Source of the DNA: an uncultured Muribaculaceae bacterium | GTDB taxonomy: Bacteria; Bacteroidota; Bacteroidia; Bacteroidales; Muribaculaceae | DNA length: 13,293 nt | Direction: 5' to 3' | Assembly (NCBI GenBank): GCA_910589095.1 | Contig: CAJUSN010000061.1 | Span: 1 to 13,293, forward strand | In this document: positions 1-6,818 of the stretch, one piece after another | Position numbering within the stretch: position 1 is the stretch's first letter | How the letters are laid out: every line of letters begins with the position of its first letter | Notes under the pieces: generated by a model | Seen by the model: the letters and a program-made list of their open reading frames with translations, nothing else | Databases searched by the model: none | Told to the model about the DNA's origin: nothing | Program-made: the position numbers and the translations under genes

Positions 1-52
1 CCAGGACCCCAACATTAAAAGTGTTGTGCTCTACCAGCTGAGCTAGCGAATC
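1..52 (-). tRNA. tRNA-Lys (UUU), 3' part outside the window
   Basis: Read on the minus strand, this is the 5' two thirds of a tRNA. The acceptor strand GATTCGC begins at 52, followed by a D-arm with the usual AGCTCAGCTGGTAGAGC core. The anticodon stem CAACA/TGTTG encloses the loop CTTTTAA, so the anticodon is UUU (plus-strand bases 17-19), which reads lysine AAA/AAG codons. The variable region and the start of the T-arm (GGGGTCCTGG) run off the window edge, so the T-loop and the acceptor 3' strand are not visible. The gene has its own strong promoter just upstream. Confidence 0.93.
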
Positions 53-105
53 GTTGTCCATCTTTTCAAGTGTCACTGTGAGTGGTGTTCCTTGGAAAAG
101 CGATG

Positions 106-137
106 CAAAGTTAGGGGTATTTTTTGAAATGACCAAA
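106..137 (-). promoter_or_regulatory. Bacteroidota sigma-ABfr promoter of tRNA-Lys
   Basis: On the minus strand the -33 element TTTG (134-137) and the -7 element TAACTTTG (106-113) are separated by exactly 20 bases. This matches the Bacteroidota consensus TTTG/TAnnTTTG. Transcription would start near 99-101, about 47 bases before the mature tRNA 5' end. The same -7 octamer precedes ssrA in this window with the same spacing. Confidence 0.8.
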
Positions 138-302
138 TTTTTGCGGAAAAATTTGCGAAAAAAATCAAAAAATTGGGTTCTCACATCGCAGTCGGGGATT
201 GTGCAATGGATGGGTGGTGTCAGATATTATAGAGTGTGGAGTGTTGTAAATGTTTGAGAAGTAGTGGACTATGGGAAAATAGGGCAAGCGTAGATAAAAG
301 TG

Positions 303-1091
303 TCAGCTGAGTGTCTGTACTCCTCCACCGTTAACAAATAATGTCTGCCCGCTTATCCATGACGAGATGGGGGAGGCGAGAAAAAGTACGGCTCGGGCAA
401 TGTCGGAGGTTTCGCCAAGTCGCCGTATTGGGGTGTGGGCAAGCATCCGGGCTTCAATCTCGGGAGTGAGCACTGTGCTCAGGGCTTTTGTCCGTGTGGC
501 TCCGGGTCCTACACAGTTGATTCGTATGCCCATTGGGCCAAGGTCGTAGGCCAGGTTGGCGGTAAGGTGGTTTAATGCTGCTTTTGACGAGGCATAGATG
601 GCTATCGCCGGGTCGCGGTTAATGCTGCTCATGGATGTGATGTTGATAATGCTTCCATATCCGGATGTCTCCATGTGTGGGGCGGCAAGTTTGCAGAGCT
701 GCCATGGTGCTACGACGTTGAGTGCATAAATGCGCTCTACATAGTCTCGGTCGATGGAGAATGGATTTTCGCGTCCGGCGCCTCCTCCTCCAGCATTGTT
801 CACCAGTATGTTGACGGTGCCGTAAGTGTTTACGGCGAAGGCTATGAGATTTTCCAATTGCGCCGGATTGAGTACATTACATTCAACTGCGGCTGCATTG
901 CCTCCGGAAACTATTATTTCATTGGCCGTGGCGCTGGCTTTTTCAGCAGAGAGGTCACTTGCAACAACGTTTGCGCCGGCTGCGGCGAGTAATAAGGCTA
1001 CGGCGTGGCCGATTCCGTCGCCGGCGCCTGTAACTACCGTTGTTTTGCCTTCAAGGTCAAGGAGCGGGTCAATTTGAGTGTGCTTATTCAT
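303..1091 (-). CDS. hdhA: 7-alpha-hydroxysteroid dehydrogenase-like SDR oxidoreductase
   Basis: A classical short-chain dehydrogenase/reductase of 262 residues, the usual length. The Rossmann motif TGAGDGIG lies at residues 21-28. Asp46 at the end of strand beta-2 favours NAD over NADP. NNAG is at 98-101 and the catalytic tetrad is Asn125, Ser153, Tyr166 and Lys170. Recalled E. coli HdhA (7-alpha-hydroxysteroid dehydrogenase) shares LVNNAGGGG, YASSKAA, TPEIE and HTPIRRLG, and its Ser/Tyr/Lys sit exactly seven residues earlier. The expected reaction is reversible NAD-linked oxidation of the 7-alpha-hydroxyl of bile acids such as cholate in the cytoplasm. Family and fold are secure; the bile-acid substrate is inferred from similarity, and another steroid or sugar alcohol is possible. 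The gene stands alone: no bile-acid gene is adjacent, and no clear promoter or Shine-Dalgarno site was found. Confidence 0.82.
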   Translation of the reverse strand: MNKHTQIDPLLDLEGKTTVVTGAGDGIGHAVALLLAAAGANVVASDLSAEKASATANEIIVSGGNAAAVECNVLNPAQLENLIAFAVNTYGTVNILVNNAGGGGAGRENPFSIDRDYVERIYALNVVAPWQLCKLAAPHMETSGYGSIINITSMSSINRDPAIAIYASSKAALNHLTANLAYDLGPMGIRINCVGPGATRTKALSTVLTPEIEARMLAHTPIRRLGETSDIARAVLFLASPISSWISGQTLFVNGGGVQTLS

Positions 1092-1388
1092 GTGGGGAGT
1101 GTAAGTATTTAGTAAGTAGCTATTGGAGGGGGGTGGAGTAAATTGAATGCCATCTACTTTTTCTTCTTGGCCATTTCCGCTTCTTTCATCAGGAGAGGTA
1201 AATGATCAATATTAACAGCGTATACAGTATCCATTTAATTTGGCCAGCGATTTAAGTAAATCCCCGGTCTTGTTTATATAACGCCCGGCAGCTTGTGGCG
1301 GTTATCAAAAGAGCTGAAAACTTTTTAAAAAATATCAATCATGTGGGCTCAACGTTCAATGCAAGCGTATAAATTGGCAGGGATTTAT
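1092..1388. other. Gap between hdhA-like gene and uvrA, with possible gene debris
   Basis: These divergent genes are separated by about 300 bases. No standard promoter for the dehydrogenase was found on the minus strand. The minus strand holds a short open stretch at 1154-1234 (26 codons from ATG, ending in KEAEMAKKKK and a TAG). A second short open stretch in another frame lies just upstream, to about 1300, and contains RYINKTGDLLKSLAKL. Both read like ordinary protein and lie in register shift to one another, as a decayed or frameshifted gene would, but neither was recognised. The rest is AT-rich with no clear structure. Confidence 0.3.
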
Positions 1389-1396
1389 TAACTTTG
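1389..1396 (+). promoter_or_regulatory. -7 element TAACTTTG at the uvrA start
   Basis: TAACTTTG matches the Bacteroidota -7 consensus TAnnTTTG exactly. No TTTG lies at the proper distance upstream; the nearest TTG, at 1374, is only 12 bases away. If used, transcription would begin at about 1401-1403, on or beside the ATG at 1403, giving a leaderless or nearly leaderless uvrA mRNA. It also argues against the in-frame TTG at 1394 as a start codon, because that TTG lies inside this element. Confidence 0.5.
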
Positions 1397-1402
1397 CAGG
1401 TT

Positions 1403-4222
1403 ATGAAGAAATCAGTAAAAAGATCTGTCGGTGGCGACAGTGACAATATTATAGTAAAGGGCGCCCGCGTTAACAATCTTAAGAATGTTGACGTGGAGAT
1501 TCCGCGAGGGGCTCTGGTGGTGGTCACCGGGCTTTCAGGTTCGGGTAAGTCATCGCTTGCTTTCGACACGTTATATGCCGAAGGTCAGCGGCGATATGTC
1601 GAGAGTCTGAGTGCTTATGCGCGCCAATTTATGGGGAAGATGGCTAAGCCCGAATGTGATTTCATTCGCGGATTGCCGCCTGCCATAGCTATTGAACAGA
1701 AGGTTAACACACGCAATCCGCGAAGTACGGTAGGGACTTCTACCGAGATTTATGATTATATCCGGTTACTGTTTGCGCGTGTAGGGCACACGTTTTCGCC
1801 AGTATCCGGCAATGAGGTGAGCAAGCAATCGGCCGAAGACCTTGTTAACGCTGCGGCCGCACTTCCCGAGGGAACCCGGCTCGCAGTGGCGGCTCCGCTT
1901 ATTGTGCCTGAGGGGCGAAGCTTGGGCCAGCATCTGGAGGTGCTTCTCAAGGGGGGCTATTCTCGACTTCTTTCACCCGACGGGACATTTGTGGAGATTG
2001 CCGAACTGCTGACTAACCCTGATGAGGTTGGGCCGCGCCATAGGTTGCTTGTGGATCGTATGACGACTCCTACTACGGCCGATGATGTGAATCGGTTGAC
2101 CGATTCGGCGGAGACCGCCTTCTTTGAGGGGCATAATCGTGCTTGGCTGGTGGTTTGGGGTGCCAATGGAGTGGATTGTCGCGAGTTTTCAACTGCGTTT
2201 GAGGCCGATGGCATTACTTTCATCGAACCTTCCGAGCAGATGTTCAATTTCAATAATCCGTTTGGTGCTTGTCCACGGTGCGAAGGTTTTGGCCGAACGG
2301 TGGGTATTGATGAGCGCCTTGTTGTGCCTGACACATCGCTATCGGTTTATGAGGATGCCGTGGTTTGTTGGAAGGGGGAGAAGATGAGCGAGTGGAAGCG
2401 CGCTTTTATAGCGGCGGCCGCCCATATAAATTTCCCTATACACCGTGCATATGCCGACCTGACACCGCAGCAGCGTCGGCAACTGTGGCACGGGTTTAAC
2501 GGATTCCCCGGAATAGATGGTTTTTTCCGAATGGTAGAGGAGAATCAGTATAAAATCCAATATAGGGTTATGCTGGCGCGGTATCGCGGGAAAACCACAT
2601 GTCCGGAATGTCACGGTGCGCGCTTGCGCAAGGAGGCTCTGTATGTCAAAGTGGCCGGAATGAATATCGCCGAGATGGTGAGGATGCCGGTCAACAGATT
2701 GCTGAGCTTTTTCAATTCCTTGACACTCTCCGAGACGGATGCCAAGATTGCCCGACGGCTTATTACTGAAATCCGTAACCGATTGAAGTTTCTTAACGAT
2801 GTGGGGCTTGGGTATCTCACACTCGATCGTCTGTCGTCGACACTTTCGGGTGGCGAGAGCCAACGAATAAACCTTGCAACATCACTTGGAAGTTCCTTAA
2901 TGGGGTCGCTCTATATCCTTGACGAACCATCCATCGGTCTTCATTCACGCGATACGGGCCGACTCATCGATGTGCTTAAAAAACTGCGTGATGCCGGCAA
3001 TACGGTTATTGTTGTGGAGCATGACGAGGAGATCATGCGTGCTTGCGACTACATAATCGACGTCGGTCCCAAGGCCGGTTCGCTCGGCGGAGAAATAGTT
3101 TATCAGGGACCTGTAGGCTCGCTTGATTCCGCAGCCAACAGTCTGACCGTGCAGTATCTGACGAAGAAACTATCCATACCGGTACCTGCTAATCGTCGGC
3201 GCTGGCGTGATTATATTGAAGTGGAGGGAGCACGCGAGCATAATCTCCGGAACATTGACGTCCGGTTCCCCTTGGGGGTGATGACTGTGGTGACGGGCGT
3301 CAGCGGATCAGGAAAATCCACGCTTGTGCGCGATATTCTCTATAGAGGCTTGGTTCGCCATCTTGGTTTGGGAGGCGATGCTCCCGGGGCATTCACCCGT
3401 TTGAGCGGATGCGTTGATAGGGTAAAGGCTGTGGAATTTGTGGATCAGAATCCCATAGGACGTTCGTCGCGCTCCAATCCGGCTACATACTTGAAAGCCT
3501 ACGATGAGATCCGCCGTCTGTTTGCCGATCAGCAGGGAGCCAAGCAGATGGGATTCGGCCCCGGCTATTTTTCATTCAACACTGAGGGTGGCCGTTGCGA
3601 GGCCTGTAAGGGTGAAGGCACAATCACCATAGAAATGCAGTTCATGGCCGACATCACTATCCCCTGTGATGAATGTTGCGGACAGAGATTCAAGCGCGAC
3701 GTACTCGATATCCGTTACCGAGGTAAGAACATCAGCGACATACTTGACATGACGATTGATGATGCCATTGCGTTTTTCAGCGAGAGTCCCGGTTCCACGG
3801 AGAAGAAAATCGTTAAACGCTTGCTTCCCTTGCAGCAGGTTGGGTTGGGTTATATTAAACTTGGCCAGAGTTCGTCCACTCTTTCAGGAGGTGAAAACCA
3901 GCGAGTGAAACTGGCCTATTATCTCGGACTTGAAATGCATCAGCCCACTATGTTCATATTCGATGAGCCCACCACCGGCCTGCATTTTCATGATATTCAC
4001 CTGCTGATGCAATCATTTGACCGTCTTATTTCGCTCGGACACACCATTGTGATAATCGAACACAATATGGATGTGATAAAATGTGCCGACCATGTCATAG
4101 ATATCGGTCCGGATGGAGGAGATGCCGGCGGCCGACTCGTCGCCTGCGGTACTCCTGAGGAGGTGGCGCAAAGCAACGAGTCGCGAACAGCAGAGTTTCT
4201 TCGGCGCGCCCTGAGTGAGTAG
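1403..4222 (+). CDS. uvrA: Excinuclease ABC subunit A (UvrA)
   Basis: UvrA is the ATPase that finds bulky DNA lesions and loads UvrB in nucleotide excision repair. The 939-residue product is full length and carries two ABC cassettes. From the ATG at 1403, Walker A motifs are at residues 43-50 (GLSGSGKS) and 632-639 (GVSGSGKS). ABC signatures are at 481-488 (LSGGESQR) and 827-834 (LSGGENQR), each followed by DEPS/DEPT Walker B motifs. The C-terminal zinc module is complete (Cys732, 735, 755, 758). In the first zinc module only the second pair, Cys290 and Cys293, is present; the earlier CxxC is missing (FEADGITF stands in its place). Bacteroidota UvrA proteins as recalled also lack an intact first pair. 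The second signature has Asn where Ser or Ala is usual. Genomes of this group often carry a second uvrA, so this may be the paralogue. It is a single-gene unit ending in a strong terminator. Confidence 0.95.
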   Translation: MKKSVKRSVGGDSDNIIVKGARVNNLKNVDVEIPRGALVVVTGLSGSGKSSLAFDTLYAEGQRRYVESLSAYARQFMGKMAKPECDFIRGLPPAIAIEQKVNTRNPRSTVGTSTEIYDYIRLLFARVGHTFSPVSGNEVSKQSAEDLVNAAAALPEGTRLAVAAPLIVPEGRSLGQHLEVLLKGGYSRLLSPDGTFVEIAELLTNPDEVGPRHRLLVDRMTTPTTADDVNRLTDSAETAFFEGHNRAWLVVWGANGVDCREFSTAFEADGITFIEPSEQMFNFNNPFGACPRCEGFGRTVGIDERLVVPDTSLSVYEDAVVCWKGEKMSEWKRAFIAAAAHINFPIHRAYADLTPQQRRQLWHGFNGFPGIDGFFRMVEENQYKIQYRVMLARYRGKTTCPECHGARLRKEALYVKVAGMNIAEMVRMPVNRLLSFFNSLTLSETDAKIARRLITEIRNRLKFLNDVGLGYLTLDRLSSTLSGGESQRINLATSLGSSLMGSLYILDEPSIGLHSRDTGRLIDVLKKLRDAGNTVIVVEHDEEIMRACDYIIDVGPKAGSLGGEIVYQGPVGSLDSAANSLTVQYLTKKLSIPVPANRRRWRDYIEVEGAREHNLRNIDVRFPLGVMTVVTGVSGSGKSTLVRDILYRGLVRHLGLGGDAPGAFTRLSGCVDRVKAVEFVDQNPIGRSSRSNPATYLKAYDEIRRLFADQQGAKQMGFGPGYFSFNTEGGRCEACKGEGTITIEMQFMADITIPCDECCGQRFKRDVLDIRYRGKNISDILDMTIDDAIAFFSESPGSTEKKIVKRLLPLQQVGLGYIKLGQSSSTLSGGENQRVKLAYYLGLEMHQPTMFIFDEPTTGLHFHDIHLLMQSFDRLISLGHTIVIIEHNMDVIKCADHVIDIGPDGGDAGGRLVACGTPEEVAQSNESRTAEFLRRALSE

Positions 4223-4253
4223 TTTTGATCACGCGGTCGCTTTGTAATGAACT

Positions 4254-4296
4254 AAAACAATCCCGGTGGCTGCATCCGAGGCACCGGGATTGTTTT
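4254..4296 (+). terminator. Strong terminator after uvrA
   Basis: Perfect 15-bp inverted repeat: AAAACAATCCCGGTG (4254-4268) pairs with 4282-4296 around a 13-base loop. The stem has a GC-rich core and flanking A/T tracts on both sides, so it can work in either direction. It begins about 30 bases after the uvrA stop codon. Confidence 0.88.
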
Positions 4297-4376
4297 GGTT
4301 TATTGTTGGTATACTGAAGCGTAAATTTTGCTTTCGCTAAGGGTGTCGGGATTTAAACAAGCTTCTGAATCTTTAA

Positions 4377-4393
4377 TCCGAACATGTTCTAAG
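4377..4393 (-). repeat. Dispersed 17-base repeat, copy 1
   Basis: TCCGAACATGTTCTAAG on the plus strand; the minus strand reads CTTAGAACATGTTCGGA. This matches 14 of 17 positions of the arm of the palindrome at 7662-7701, and is related to the copy at 6555-6571. It has a perfect 10-base palindrome, GAACATGTTC, at its centre. Its function is unknown. Confidence 0.45.
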
Positions 4394-4431
4394 CATAATA
4401 ATTAATATTCAAAAAGAGACTGTTGTAATAA

Positions 4432-4479
4432 AAAATGGGGTCCGCTGATGTTTAAAACAGCTTCAACGGACCTCATTTT
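4432..4479 (-). terminator. Terminator for the zinc-ribbon gene
   Basis: AAAATGGGGTCCG (4432-4444) pairs with CGGACCTCATTTT (4467-4479) with a single G-U pair. Read on the minus strand, the stem ends in a run of T residues, as expected for an intrinsic terminator about 100 bases after the stop codon of the minus-strand gene ending at 4585. Confidence 0.65.
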
Positions 4480-4584
4480 GATTATATCACGATATTTTAG
4501 CAGTCTAGATGGAGATGCCTAATTCATTTTACTTAGTTGTGCATATACTAATAGCAGTATCCTATCCAAAGGATAAGGTAGCTG

Positions 4585-5334
4585 TTACTGTTGAGACTTC
4601 ACTAATTCAAGCCAAGTCTTATTGCTTACGAGCGCAAACCATAAACCATATACTAGCTTGATAATAGCGAAAATTGTGCTCATTGTAGTATCAAATGTTG
4701 TGATATTGAGATCAAAAGGAACGCCTATGATAATTAGTGCCAGATAAAGTATCAGAGGGATTATAATGGAAGTTTTACGATATAGATAAATGCACCCTCC
4801 TATAAAAAAGATAAATAATGAGTCTACGAGGAGGTTGACAGCTTGTGGAATATCTTGAGAAGATAGGAAAAGATATAGAGGATCGCTGTATTCAATTAAA
4901 TTATAATATGCAAGTGGGTGAATGATATTTCCCAAAGATATATACACGCACCAAAGCAATAGCAACATCAAACAACAAATTAATACTTTTCTGATTGCTG
5001 ATTTTTTTGCCAATAGCAATAGCGAAAACCCCAAAAGCGGCGTTCGATAAGCAATAATGGACATTATGATCCAATAAATTGTAGGAAATAAGTCAGAGTT
5101 AACTTTTAGGAATATTAGGAATAGTGCTACTGCCCACAGAACAGAAGATGTTATTGCAAGAATGCCACTAATGTTTAGCATTGCTTTGAGACCGAACTTA
5201 TCTGCAGACCTATTTTCAACAGATGCAGCGTAAACAGAAAGAGAGGCGCTATTCAAAGAATGTCCACATTTAGGACAAAAAATAGCTTTATCGCTGATTG
5301 GGGTTCTACAATTTGTACAATTTGTAATAGACAT
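4585..5334 (-). CDS. Zinc-ribbon multi-pass membrane protein
   Basis: A 249-residue protein of unknown function. The N-terminus is a zinc ribbon with Cys6, Cys9, Cys20 and Cys23 (NCTNC...FCPKCGH), facing the cytoplasm if typical of this architecture. A polar linker to about residue 50 follows, then roughly six to seven hydrophobic helices (about 53-76, 84-109 and 116-135, with further ones in the C-terminal half). The start at 5334 was chosen because the ribbon begins right after it; the open frame runs on to 5481, but that extension lies over the remains of another gene in a different frame. The stop of that DUF805-like remnant lies 4 bases upstream, so the two probably formed one operon. 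The sequence is AT-rich compared with uvrA or gdhA, hinting at a separate origin. No catalytic motif was recognised. Confidence 0.75.
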   Translation of the reverse strand: MSITNCTNCRTPISDKAIFCPKCGHSLNSASLSVYAASVENRSADKFGLKAMLNISGILAITSSVLWAVALFLIFLKVNSDLFPTIYWIIMSIIAYRTPLLGFSLLLLAKKSAIRKVLICCLMLLLLWCVYISLGNIIHPLAYYNLIEYSDPLYLFLSSQDIPQAVNLLVDSLFIFFIGGCIYLYRKTSIIIPLILYLALIIIGVPFDLNITTFDTTMSTIFAIIKLVYGLWFALVSNKTWLELVKSQQ

Positions 5335-5338
5335 AGTT

Positions 5339-5545
5339 TTAGAAGATTTTTGCAGGTAATGGCATGCCATATTTATTATCGCCATTGTCTGAGCGTTCAA
5401 GGAATAGGAAGAAGCAAGCGATTGGGCAGCTGCACCACCAGCCGCATTTGCCGATCTCGCGCATACGTGGGATGCTGCCATCTATCATGGGCAAAAGGAA
5501 AACGATTATGCCAACACTACCGATTAATGAGCCAGTAAAGAAGAT
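5339..5545 (-). pseudogene. Broken DUF805-like membrane protein gene (C-terminal remnant)
   Basis: In a minus-strand frame, 68 codons are open between a TAA at 5546-5548 and the TAA at 5339-5341. They encode a hydrophobic helix (FFTGSLIGSVGIIVFLL), then MREIGKCGWW, a second hydrophobic stretch, and SDNGDNKYG. DUF805 proteins characteristically end with an R-L-x-x-x-G-x-S-G-W-W motif, a hydrophobic segment, and a D-x-x-x-G-x-N-x-Y-G motif, which this pattern matches. The N-terminal helices expected of the family are missing. The only ATG in this open stretch is at 5488 (49 residues). In frame beyond the upstream TAA is an ATG at 5593 with 15 codons (MPSIPIAPLDEVFGL), so a nonsense change or truncation is likely. 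It sits just ahead of the zinc-ribbon gene. Confidence 0.55.
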
Positions 5546-5657
5546 TTAAAGACCAAAAACCTCGTCAAGAGGCGCAATCGGTATAGACGGCATACGTTAT
5601 GTCTTATAATGTTTACTTTGCTTTAAGTCCAATCAGTTGCTAAAGATGAGTCGATGA

Positions 5658-6518
5658 TTAGTCGAAAGTGTAATATTTAACCCAGTCCACTTCCATCTCT
5701 ACCGGGAGTGAGTAAGACTGCACAGCTCCAACCCAACTTCCGCCCAATTGCATGTCGATGCGGAGGTCCCAATCGCGATAATACGGGAATTGATCTTGGG
5801 CATCAATTTTGGGATAGGTGAGAGTGGCGGTTCCGTCAATGTAGAGAATCACACAGTCCTCTTTGATATCTACGGCATAAGTATGGTAGGAATCCAAGCC
5901 CACTACGCGGATGTTCTTGCTGTAAAGCGGATTGTTGCGGTTGCCTTGAACGTCGATGTAGCCGGAATGGAGAGTTTGGTAAACGGAACCATCGTAGTTG
6001 AGGTGTTCCATAATGTCGATTTCGCCATCGTAAGGCCACCCTCTTTCAGATTTGAAAGGCATCATCCATATCGCAGGCCACGCGCCTTGGGCCTGGGTCA
6101 TACGGGCGCGCACTTCAATACGTCCCGGGCCAAAGGCTTTTTTGCCGTTGGTCCACAAGCCTCCGCAGAGATAGTCGCGTTTGTCGGCCTCCTTGTTGTC
6201 GTTGACAATACCGCGCAACACAATGGAACTCTCGCGCTTTTCATAGCATCGATTGTCGAGCGACTGACACTTGGCCCAGTCGGGGGTTCCCTCAGGGATT
6301 CTGCTCCATACTGAGGTGTCTATTTCCGCAGCATCGAAGTCGTCCTGCCACACCAGCGTGAGCTTTTCTTCCGGGGTGTCGGGCTCGTCGGGCGTGGTCG
6401 GTTGGGAGGGCGTTGGGTCCTGTGGCGCGGATGGCGTGGGGTCATCGTCATCGCCTCCACAGGCAGTCAAAGAGAATGTCAAGAGAGGAATAATTGCGAG
6501 GAGCGTTTTTGCTTTCAT
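5658..6518 (-). CDS. GH16 family beta-glucanase, surface lipoprotein
   Basis: A secreted glycoside hydrolase of family 16 (laminarinase/lichenase type), 286 residues. A lipoprotein signal peptide occupies residues 1-19, with the lipobox LTAC ending at Cys20. The following GGDDDD resembles the acidic export signal that sends Bacteroidota lipoproteins to the cell surface. A Pro/Thr/Asp/Glu-rich linker covers about 27-51. The catalytic domain spans about 53-284, with the GH16 active-site motif GEIDIMEH at 165-172; Glu166 is the expected nucleophile, Asp168 the helper and Glu171 the acid/base. WPAIWMMP at 147-154 is also typical. Expected substrates are beta-1,3 or mixed-linkage beta-1,3-1,4 glucans; the exact linkage cannot be read from the sequence. 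No SusC/SusD pair, regulator or second enzyme is adjacent, so it is an isolated enzyme rather than part of a visible polysaccharide-utilisation locus. Confidence 0.9.
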   Translation of the reverse strand: MKAKTLLAIIPLLTFSLTACGGDDDDPTPSAPQDPTPSQPTTPDEPDTPEEKLTLVWQDDFDAAEIDTSVWSRIPEGTPDWAKCQSLDNRCYEKRESSIVLRGIVNDNKEADKRDYLCGGLWTNGKKAFGPGRIEVRARMTQAQGAWPAIWMMPFKSERGWPYDGEIDIMEHLNYDGSVYQTLHSGYIDVQGNRNNPLYSKNIRVVGLDSYHTYAVDIKEDCVILYIDGTATLTYPKIDAQDQFPYYRDWDLRIDMQLGGSWVGAVQSYSLPVEMEVDWVKYYTFD

Positions 6519-6660
6519 GGTGAAAAAATGTAGAGTAAATGATTGATTTAATGACTAAGAGTATGTTCGGATTTTCATCTGAAAACTCTCTGAAAATAAA
6601 TGGAAACAGTTTCTAATGTAAGTGCGAATTTAGCGTTTTATTCAATAATGCGCAATTTTT
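6519..6660. other. Divergent upstream region of the GH16 gene and the nitroreductase
   Basis: The gap between the two divergent start codons is 300 bases. This left part is AT-rich and holds copy 2 of the dispersed repeat (6555-6571), 37 bases upstream of the GH16 start codon. No consensus promoter for the GH16 gene was found on the minus strand. The right part contains the nitroreductase promoter and leader. Confidence 0.4.
6555..6571 (+). repeat. Dispersed 17-base repeat, copy 2
   Basis: CTAAGAGTATGTTCGGA matches 15 of 17 positions of the palindrome arm at 7662-7678. The copy is single-armed here, although the following bases (ATTTTCATCTGAAAA) form a small hairpin. It lies within the likely upstream region of the GH16 gene. 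Confidence 0.45.
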
Positions 6661-6693
6661 TTTGTGAAATTAGCGCGGGAGTGCGTAAATTTG
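6661..6693 (+). promoter_or_regulatory. Promoter of the nitroreductase gene
   Basis: TTTG (6661-6664), 21 bases, then TAAATTTG (6686-6693): both elements fit the Bacteroidota -33/-7 consensus. The predicted start is near 6700, leaving a leader of about 120 bases before the start codon at 6819. Confidence 0.7.
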
Positions 6694-6818
6694 CGGTGGA
6701 CAGCCGTCCAAGTATTGATAACGCACTGATCCATGATTAGAGGTGCGGCAGTCAATTGAACCCGGCATGTCACAAGAATGTTAACTATCATGAAAGAAAC
6801 ACCTAAAAAATATATATT

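Larger units (their letters stand above)
4297..4584. other. AT-rich gap between uvrA terminator and zinc-ribbon gene
   Basis: With the uvrA terminator this makes 362 bases without a gene. It contains one copy of a dispersed short repeat (4377-4393) and a terminator-like inverted repeat (4432-4479). No open reading frame that looks like protein was seen in it. Confidence 0.5.

Noticed and set aside
675..992. A 105-codon plus-strand frame within the dehydrogenase gene
   Set aside because: It is a shadow of a gene with all SDR motifs on the other strand.
1394..1402. TTG start for uvrA adding three residues
   Set aside because: It lies inside the -7 promoter box, and an ATG follows at 1403.
2339..2863. 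A 174-codon minus-strand frame inside uvrA
   Set aside because: It is a shadow of a highly conserved coding region; no family was recognised.
4585..5481. Longer, 298-residue form of the zinc-ribbon protein
   Set aside because: The extra 49 residues overlie the DUF805-like remnant in another frame, and the zinc ribbon begins right after the ATG at 5334.
5748..6314. A 188-codon plus-strand frame inside the GH16 gene
   Set aside because: It is antisense to a gene with an intact active-site motif and signal peptide, and its translation is not protein-like.
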